Shown: in pieces, positions 57,251 to 64,000 of the stretch
Numbering within the stretch: the stretch's first letter is position 1
How the letters are laid out: every line of letters begins with the position of its first letter
Assembly (NCBI GenBank): GCA_946894095.1
Contig: OX335642.1
Coordinates: forward strand, 2,801,021 to 2,865,020
Direction of reading: 5' to 3'
Length of the DNA stretch: 64,000 nucleotides
DNA from: Incurvaria masculella
Taxonomy: Eukaryota; Arthropoda; Insecta; Lepidoptera; Incurvariidae
Notes under the pieces: generated by a model
What the model saw: the letters and a program-made list of their open reading frames with translations, nothing else
What the model was told of the DNA's origin: nothing
The model's database searches: none
Position numbers and translations under genes: made by a program

Positions 57251-58129
57251 AATAACTAAGAACTAACGTGGCGCCATCTACTTTGGCACAGACACCAGGC
57301 AAGCACACAAATATATTCCATACCTTAAACTATCTACAGTCGAATCCGCGATCAGACACAGCCACCAATGTTTTCATACAATATTTCGCGCTAAGTCTCC
57401 ACGAACGCGGATAATCCGAGATTCCCCGTCGCCACTTACGGAGCCGCGTACCCCGATACGGCGCCTTCGCTACCGCACCCAGCAACATTTCCGATTCCGC
57501 AGCGCTAAGCGGAGCGTGGGAGTATCGTTCTTATCTCGGCAATCAACGCGTCGATCTGCGGTCTCTCTGATGAGTATTAAGGTAATTAGATACGGGACCA
57601 GCCATGGAACATGTCACGGCTCGACTAGTGTGGGAGTCGATGGTGTTTTCGTTTTTAATTGTCTGCTGGCGTGGAGACGAGACGAACGGTTTCGTTTCTG
57701 TATGGTAACGGAACGAATAAACGAAATTGTCTTCGTTACGTTGCCGGCACTATTTCGATGATTTTAACAACTGATGCAGCGATTAACAACTTGAAGAATC
57801 AACTTTATACAATACATTCCTGAGCTTATTTGTATCATATACATACAATCAATGTATTCAATAATTAAGATTATCAGCCACATATCCGACATAATGGTAA
57901 AACAGCTTACATACTTGTTTGGCTTGAGATTGTCCCCTCTTCGCCACTCCTTCCTGTATGTGCGTAACCTTAGGGTTTTGTTCGGTTGGTTTTACTAAAA
58001 ACATCTTGATTTAGTTTAGGATAAAACAAAAAACTTCACGATAAAACATTAAATTGGCTTCGAAGTAAACTCAGGAATCTATTGTTACGGAGTGTTTAAT
58101 CGAGCTGTTAACACCTATATTCTGGTGAC

Positions 58130-58275
58130 TCTTTATTTATTTATTTATATAAGTTTATTGCACTCAAAAAAAAACTCGGGCAAAAGGTACAACTTAATGC
58201 CAGAGGCATTTTCTACCAGTCTACCTTTGGGTATCGTGAGCAGTAGTGCGAGTAGTAACTATGGAGAAATAGCTT
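58130..58275 (-). mobile_element. LINE 3' end, minus strand
   Basis: (ATTT)n, TATAAGTTTATTGCACTC and GGCAAAAGGTACAACTTAAT as at 43063, extending further into AATGCCAGAGGCATTTTC-type sequence (minus reading GGTAGACTGGTAGAAAATGC), a typical moth LINE end. Confidence 0.75.
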
Positions 58276-58683
58276 TAGAGGGAACATAATTCCTACACAA
58301 TTTACAACAAATACACACTATACTTAAACCTAAATATATAACTTATATAACTGTACATAAATATAACTACATAGATATCAATAAATAAATACTAAATACT
58401 ACATATATATATTATAAATACAATATAATTTAAAGGAAAAAAAAAATATTGGCAAAAGAAACTGTAGATCTATCGAATCTGTCTTTGCATAGCTTAAAAC
58501 TAAATAAATGTTTATCGCGCACATAAAAACAAAATCCAATTATTTTTCTTTAATTTTTCTCACTGCATGCTTAAGATCTTAAGATTGTACCACAAAAAAA
58601 AAGTTTAGTGGCATTTCGAAATTTTGAAAACGTTTCAGAATTTCCAAAAACTGAATCGCTGAAAACCCTTTTGATTATGGTAC

Positions 58684-58931
58684 CAGGGGGTCCATTCAGA
58701 GCTAGAGTGAGTTCGAGTTCGGGAGTGAGTTAACCTAAAAATAGGTGGGAAATATATTATTATTTAAATAACGGAACCGTTATTTATACTTCCAACGTAT
58801 TTACGGGACGGACCAGATTTTTACCTAACTGTAATGATATTCAAAAAGTGTGGAAACATTAACTATGTAAAAAAGTGAGTTGATATTTAGTGACGAATTC
58901 GAACTCACTCTTGCCCTGAATGGACCCCCTG
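58684..58931. mobile_element. 248-bp MITE with TIR CAGGGGGTCCATTCAG
   Basis: The left CAGGGGGTCCATTCAGAGC and right CCTGAATGGACCCCCTG are inverted. Pairing continues AAGAGTGAGTTCGA/TCGAACTCACTCTT with small differences. AT-rich centre, no ORF, and no clear target duplication. Confidence 0.85.
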
Positions 58932-59639
58932 TTCACAAAATTCTCGCGAAAATTGGTTGAGAAATGCGACCTGTAGAGGTGAACAGCTGGACATACAAAA
59001 TTATTTTCAACAGCGTCCCTCTATTGTTGTAGTCCAAGCAATGCTGTCGCCGATTTATTTAGTTTGTTACCCCAGTGCTCACCCGTTAGGTAACTTAGGC
59101 CTACGTACACAAGGCAACGCTAATCTCGGATACCCAACGACACTAGTATCTAGGACATAGACCTAGTATGAGCGCGATGTGCTCACATTCTAAGTAGGTG
59201 TCTACCGTAACACAAATTTACAAACGTTCGTACACAGGCACGCGTGTCGTCGCCCGCAATTCGAACCTCTGTGAGTTGTTGGGAAGAATCGAGCTATGCG
59301 TGGGTTGAAACAGTATCGAAATCGGGTAATTTATTAGCGGACGGATGGACAAACGAATAAATTATCCTCCCGTATTTTAATTTTTAGTTTAGTTTGGAAA
59401 AGCTTTAAGATGGTTATCAAAAATATGTTTTTTGATACGCCGATAAACTTGATTTCGTGCCATCAAGATTAACTTGGTTTATAGCGTGTGAATGATCACA
59501 TATTTTAAATCAACATATCGGTGGAGTTCACAGAAGAGAATGTAAGGATGGTCGTTATCACGACTCCACAGGACACGCACGTGGACAAAGCGTGCATATA
59601 ATCGTATGAAATCTGGGAAGTATAAGAAATATATAAGAA

Positions 59640-59838
59640 ATATCGCCACCGCGCGCGAATATGCTCCCGAAATGTGTTCGCCAACTCGGTTCACACCTAC
59701 GCAAACCCTCCGATGCGTCTGTGACTATGTTTGCGTGTGGCATGTATGTGGAAGCTGGGTTGGGAGTTATAAAATTGGAGACAGCGGGTCTCATAGTAGG
59801 CACGTTAGATGGCACATCTCCTTCCTTTTTGATCTGAG
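59640..59838 (-). repeat. Dispersed repeat family B, copy 3
   Basis: ATCGCCACCGCGCGCGAATA, GACTATGTTTGCGTGTGG, GAGACAGCGGGTCTCATAG and GGCACATCTCCTTCCTTTTT. Minus relative to 19025-19338. The next element (M3) starts within a few bases. Confidence 0.7.
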
Positions 59839-59841
59839 CCT

Positions 59842-60155
59842 GTAGTCCCAGCTGTCACCTAAATTGGCATTTACGGCAAACCGATCGACTGGCGTTTTTA
59901 AATGTATGGAGAAATTGAAGAGCTCGCGCACTGCAAGTCCGAGTTTGATTTGAGAGCTTTGAGTAAGCTCTCAAATCAGTTGCAGTAAATACGTCGACGT
60001 TGCCGTTTACGCCGACTCCGCGTTTTCATACAAATCGGAAATCCGAGTTTGACTTTGACAGCTTGAAGAAGTAAAACCACAGAATATCTTGTAAAAACTT
60101 GTATGGAGTTTGACGTTTTTACGTAACTTCGAAGTTCCGTTAAACTGGGACTATC
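59842..60155. mobile_element. MITE family M3, copy 2
   Basis: Ends TAGTCCCAG and CTGGGACTA, with CACCTAAATTGGCATTTACG inside the left end. It shares GAAATTGAAGAG, AAGTCCGAGTTTGATTTGA and AACTTGTATGGAGTTTGACG with 39095-39335. At 59946-59978, TGATTTGAGAGCTT/AAGCTCTCAAATCA forms a perfect 14-bp hairpin unique to this copy. Confidence 0.75.
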
Positions 60156-60230
60156 TGAGGTGGAGACGGTTATCATAACCATGCTTAAAATAATCTGCCC
60201 AACGCCACTGCTCCCCTTCAATTCCAATTT

Positions 60231-60289
60231 AAAAAAGGCTTGCATTTAGTAGTAGCCAAGAAGGCTACTACTAAATGCAAGCCTTTTTT
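60231..60289. repeat. Perfect 27-bp hairpin, 5-nt loop
   Basis: AAAAAAGGCTTGCATTTAGT... (60231-60257) and its exact reverse complement (60263-60289) flank AAGAA. No other copy in the window. Confidence 0.97.
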
Positions 60290-60318
60290 ATAAATAGTTG
60301 TATGATCTTAAATACATA

Positions 60319-60434
60319 ACAGTCGTATTCAGAGAACACCTAAACTTAGTACCAGATTAGCGCCGGACTAACCATATGAAAACCGGTTTAGTCTGGCGTA
60401 TTAAAGTTAGTCCGCTCTCTCTGAATACAGTTGT
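60319..60434. mobile_element. MITE family M2, copy 2
   Basis: ACAGTCGTATTCAGAG at left and CTCTGAATACAGTTGT at right, inverted. The interior has CGCCGGACTAACCATATG and AAACCGGTTTAGTC. Opposite orientation to 23088-23207. Confidence 0.8.
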
Positions 60435-60867
60435 AACTGCTCAGTATGCACGCAAATACATGTACCTATTGTCACTTCATATTTTTGAGGAGATCTAGCA
60501 GAAATAGCCACGAACGACCATGGCGCCATCTACTTACTACTGACTTAGACGGGCACACGCCCATTAACCGCTAGGCTACGGGCCGCCTATTAATCTTGCG
60601 CGTCTCTGCCTACCCCAGTGTTGCATCTCCAAGCAGGATAAGCACACACGATATGAGAGCTAGCGGGAATCTAATCATGTGCCATACGTCGCGAATGGGC
60701 CCCGCGACCCTCAGGGTGGGTAATGGAAACTCCTGGCTGGAGGGTCAACCCCCTGAGGAAAACTTGTGAAAACTAATAATACTGTACTACCTCGCTTACC
60801 TTTTACGTCTAGCGGCGCGCGCGGGATCACCACGATAGATCTACGGGATTACTTTTATTGTAATATT

Positions 60868-61108
60868 TTTTCTTCAAATATCCATGGTGAATTTTTTTCG
60901 TAGACGAAGAAAGAGAGTGAGTTTCAAGCGATTTTTTCTTCAAATATACATGGTGAATTTTTTTCGTAGACGAAGAAAGAGAGTGAGTTTCAAGCGATTT
61001 TTTCTTCAAATATACATGGTGAATTTTTTTCGTAGACGAAGAAAGAGAGTGAGTTTCAAGCGATTTTTTCTTCAAATATCCATGGTGAATTTTTTTCGTA
61101 GACGAATA
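60868..61108. repeat. Minisatellite, 66-bp unit, 3.7 copies
   Basis: TCTTCAAATATACATGGTG recurs at 60871, 60937, 61003 and 61069, exactly 66 apart. Open frames on both strands (81-82 codons, 22-residue repeats) follow from 66 being 3 x 22 and the lack of stops in one unit. Confidence 0.95.
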
Positions 61109-61274
61109 AATATTATAAGCAGTATCTGAATCCTTTTAAACAGTTTGTATTTTACGATTCTTAATATCCGCCATTTTCTAAAGCTAAAGAATCGTAGTTT
61201 TACTTGTCAATATATGACTGTTTTTGTGTGAGTGCTCATTTTCCTATAAACAATAGGAAAATTAAGTGTCTTTA

Positions 61275-61740
61275 TTGATTGTGCATCGTGTCCATAATCC
61301 AGTTAGCATTGTTACTTTTACGTATTAAAGAATTCAACAAAGTCTTGATAAACTCAATATGGATCTTGTATTTTTTTAGTACTTAACGATTGTGCACCGT
61401 GTCCATAATCGATTTAGTATTGTTACTTTTATACAGGTTGTTAACGGAGTTATGGTCCAAACGTTAACCACGTGTTCCTTGGCATATTTGGAGCAAAAAA
61501 GGTGGATAACATTTTTTTGTACGACTAAAAAAAAATCGTCCTCCCCATACATTTTATGTATAGGTATTCACAATAATAATGTATTTTTTTTAAGTTGGAC
61601 AACAAAATGTCTTCTACCTTTTTTGCTCCAAATTTGTCAAGGAATACGTGGTTAGCTTTTGGACCATAACTCCGTTAACACCCTGTACATTAAAGTATTC
61701 AACAAAGCTTTGATATATTCAATGTGAATTAGGTTCTTTT
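61275..61740. repeat. 111-bp tandem duplication, second copy split by a MITE
   Basis: GTGCATCGTGTCCATAATC (61281) recurs as GTGCACCGTGTCCATAATC (61392). Copy 1 runs through TTACTTTTACGTATTAAAG to TTCAACAAAGTCTTGATAAA. Copy 2 reaches TTACTTTTA, is interrupted by the MITE, and resumes at CATTAAAGTATTCAACAAAG. Confidence 0.8.
61432..61687. mobile_element. Palindromic MITE, TIR TACAGG-TGTTAACGGAG
   Basis: Left TTAACGGAGTTATGGTCC and right GGACCATAACTCCGTTAA are exact inverse. Pairing goes on through CCACGT-TTCCTTG and TTTGGAGCAAAAAAGGT/ACCTTTTTTGCTCCAAA. About 256 bp; it is the best copy of a family also seen at 30-265 and 32815-32935. Confidence 0.88.
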
Positions 61741-62767
61741 TTTTATATCTTAGGGCCGATTTTTAATCCTCAGATAATACTTAACGGTCTGATAGTAAGT
61801 AGGTACGGCGTAATCGAAAATCGGCATATAAAGCTAGTCTTTGCGCCCCAGAAGGTAAAAAAAAAATTTCAATCACTTCGCTCATTGCGGAACTCTTGGC
61901 TCCGACATATCTAAAGCGATTGATGCCAATAGTTGACCAAACTGTCATCGAACTAATAGCCGTATCCCCTATAAGCCCTTCCTCCAGTTCTCCTTATACC
62001 TACATTATGTTTTGATGGGGACCTGTAAATGTCACGAGAGACGGCAGTCCCCTCGGATTGTTGACTTTTTTGTTGTGAGACAATGTTTTAGGCTCGCCCA
62101 ACCGGACGGAAATGTTTTATCCCGTTGGTCATATATCTCGGTCACGGTGATGATATTTCTGATGGTCTGCTTTGCTTACCCATTTGTTCTTTATTTGAAT
62201 TAGGAATATAACTACTTATTAATCACGACATGTGGCGTCTAGGCAACCTACCCTAGAAGATCTGTCAGAACTATCAGAGACCCTACAAAATAAAACAGAA
62301 TAGATTAGAATATGTTATTTACTCAATCTAGGTAATTGAAATGACAAAATTTTCTTCGATATAATTCTGAAAATTAATTGTTTTAAATTATGGTAATCGA
62401 ATGAAGGCGGGGAAAAGAAAATATTACAATATCATAACCCAAACTTTGTGCTGGTTGATTACATTAAAATTAGTTTGAAGACAAATTAAAGCTCATATTT
62501 TCCTACAAAAGTTGTTCTAACTGCATAATAAACATATTTCATCTAAATACAATTTGAAAAGAATGACAGTATTGACATTTCTAAGGGGAGGTCGAATGCG
62601 ACACCTACAATAACCTTTAAGTATGTTTTCTTCTCCATTTAATCACAAACTCTACGGTCCATTATAGTTCTGTTAAATTAAACATATGACTCTCAACACA
62701 AACACAACTCGAAATGCTTTGGCATGTTACCACGGTTGGATAATCTGTGATGGGACAAGCCGAGCAG

Positions 62768-62869
62768 TGTGCGGACTAACTTTAATCCGCCGGACTAAAC
62801 CGGTTTTTGTATGGTTAGTCCGGTGCTAATCTCGTACAAAGTTTTGACAGGTGTTCTCTGAATAAGACT
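62768..62869. mobile_element. MITE family M2, copy 3
   Basis: GTGCGGACTAACTTTAATCC, CGCCGGACTAAACCGG, TATGGTTAGTCCGG and GTTCTCTGAATAAGACTAG. The left outer end is lost. Confidence 0.7.
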
Positions 62870-64000
62870 AGAAGTATACAAATCGTATGCTCATAGGACA
62901 ATGTTCTTTTTTCCGCTTGTCGTAGGAACAGGTTAAATCATAACTATTGGCATAGATATATTAGCTAATCTTACTTAACATACTAATCCAGGGTTTTAGT
63001 AATTTGAAGAAAGTAATAATGCTTTGAAGCTGCGTGAAGATAAATTATTTGATTACTTTTTAAAAAATAGTTAGGTAAATTGCTAACCCAATAAAGCCAC
63101 TTTCCACATAAATGAATGAATGGTATAAATTACAAAAAAAAATCAGAATAAATAAAAAAAATGTAACAACTGGACTCAACAACAAAAAACGAACTCAAAT
63201 GCATCTTGGACCTGACAAGACAGGTGTAAAACAGGTGCAAGGGTGTTTAACATACCACTTCAATTCATGATTTAATTGAATAAATAAGACAGGCCTATTG
63301 ACTGATCTGGTGGTAAACATGGTTAGTATCCAATTCGCTATTTCGATCACTTTCCAAGCAATATTTTGTTGGCTGACCGCGAGAACATCTTCAGATAATC
63401 ACTTCAAATTCGCTGTCTCTTACCTATTTTAAATACCTAAGTTTTTATTTTATTTATTATTCTTTGCAACAGTTTTCTATCACATTATATGAGAAAATAT
63501 GTTACCAAACGTAATTCAGCTCAAACAATTGTATTTCGCGGAGACAAATTCGTCAGTTAACCCCAAAATCGGATCAAATAAATTCAAACAAAGAATGTTA
63601 AGCCTTCGAAAATGAACGGCTTGCGACGCTCGGGGCTGCCAGATAATATCTCAAGAGATGGAATATTCGGCTAAACGTCAAAAATGATAAAACTGCTTGA
63701 AAGACACCCGACCTAGCAACATTGGCGCGCCAAGCGTAAATTTGTCTAAAGCTGCTTTTACATTGTTTCTCCCGTACAAACACGACATACAAAGTTTAAA
63801 AAAAAAGAACTTCTTTCGTTCGCTCTTCTTTGTACAAAGATAATGCTGTGAAATAAGGATGATTACAAGTATTTTCTTATACATGTACAGTCAACCAAAG
63901 TTCTAAAGATACACTTCCGGTTAAAGGTAATAATGAATTGTGTTAAAATACAAGCTACCTTGTATTTTTTGTAGTCTTTTATTTACATGATTAATAGTAA
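62870..64000. other. Intron, no recognisable feature
   Basis: AT-rich to the window end. Minus ORFs of 64-68 codons near 63600-63880 are unsupported. Confidence 0.4.

Larger units (their letters stand above)
33709..64000 (+). other. sns: Intron after exon d, at least 30 kb (phase 2)
   Basis: Starts GTGAGG. I searched for a following exon (one base then a TSGRLSEN-like strand and a C-E-A-S-N F strand, as the family would predict) and saw none to the window end. Unassigned stretches of over 300 bp: 36430-37080, 38165-39090, 40015-40835, 40915-41595, 41955-43060, 45980-46480, 46690-47090, 47560-48480, 49403-52600, 53160-54180, 54445-56510, 57255-58125, 58275-58680, 61745-62765 and 62870-64000; most are plain AT-rich sequence. 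Confidence 0.7.

Noticed and set aside
60827..61129. Two ORFs of 81-82 codons with 22-residue repeats, one per strand
   Set aside because: Explained by the 66-bp tandem repeat; kept only as a low-interest finding.

Overview
This is eukaryotic, almost certainly insect and most likely lepidopteran, genomic DNA. It is AT-rich and nearly all intronic, with short GT-AG-bounded coding islands separated by many kilobases of mobile-element debris. It contains LINE 3' ends with (TTA)n or (ATTT)n tails, Pol III SINEs, many palindromic MITEs, a short insect-type TTAGG run, and dispersed repeats of a kind I associate with Lepidoptera (for example the element opening with CGGCCAAGTGCGAGTC). There is no prokaryotic gene organisation, CRISPR array or operon.

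One gene is recognisable. Four plus-strand exons (6984-7136, 11578-11656, 16670-16785, 33555-33708) join with compatible phases (1, 2, 1) into 166 uninterrupted codons. They encode one complete immunoglobulin domain and the first half of the next. The signature stretches (NAKPAAKIVWYRGNVEL, VQLSVLYPPGAPYIEG, CRSRGGNPPAQLIWY) identify an insect nephrin-family adhesion receptor, the sticks-and-stones/hibris group. Both gene ends lie outside the window. The flanking introns exceed 6.9 kb upstream and 30 kb downstream, and the internal introns are about 4.4, 5.0 and 16.8 kb.

Repeats touch the splice junctions in an unusual way. The acceptor and first ~70 bp of exon 1 are preceded by three extra tandem copies (140-bp period). 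The end of exon 2 with its donor is followed by about four degenerate copies of the donor motif. A 2.5-kb satellite array begins about 25 bp after the exon 4 donor. That array is built from 53-bp (three ~18-bp) units into which a 145-bp palindromic insert was placed and co-amplified seven times. It ends in a simple 18-bp array that is open in several frames and gives false ORFs.

The introns also hold: (i) at least a dozen copies of one SINE superfamily, most full-length copies with a tRNA-like head but two (18323 and 30391) with a 5S-rRNA-like head on the same body; (ii) several MITE families with clear inverted repeats, including a 918-bp element with ~250-bp arms and a very GC-rich core (48481-49398); (iii) near-perfect short-loop hairpins (40837, 60231, 37616); (iv) minisatellites of 66, 41 and 66 bp at 9.8, 44.8 and 60.9 kb; (v) decayed LINE fragments, including one reverse-transcriptase region (43490-44060, minus strand); and (vi) nested insertions with readable histories (19025-19338 inside an older repeat; a MITE at 61432 inside one copy of a tandem duplication). 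I found no intact transposase or reverse transcriptase, and no tRNA or rRNA gene.
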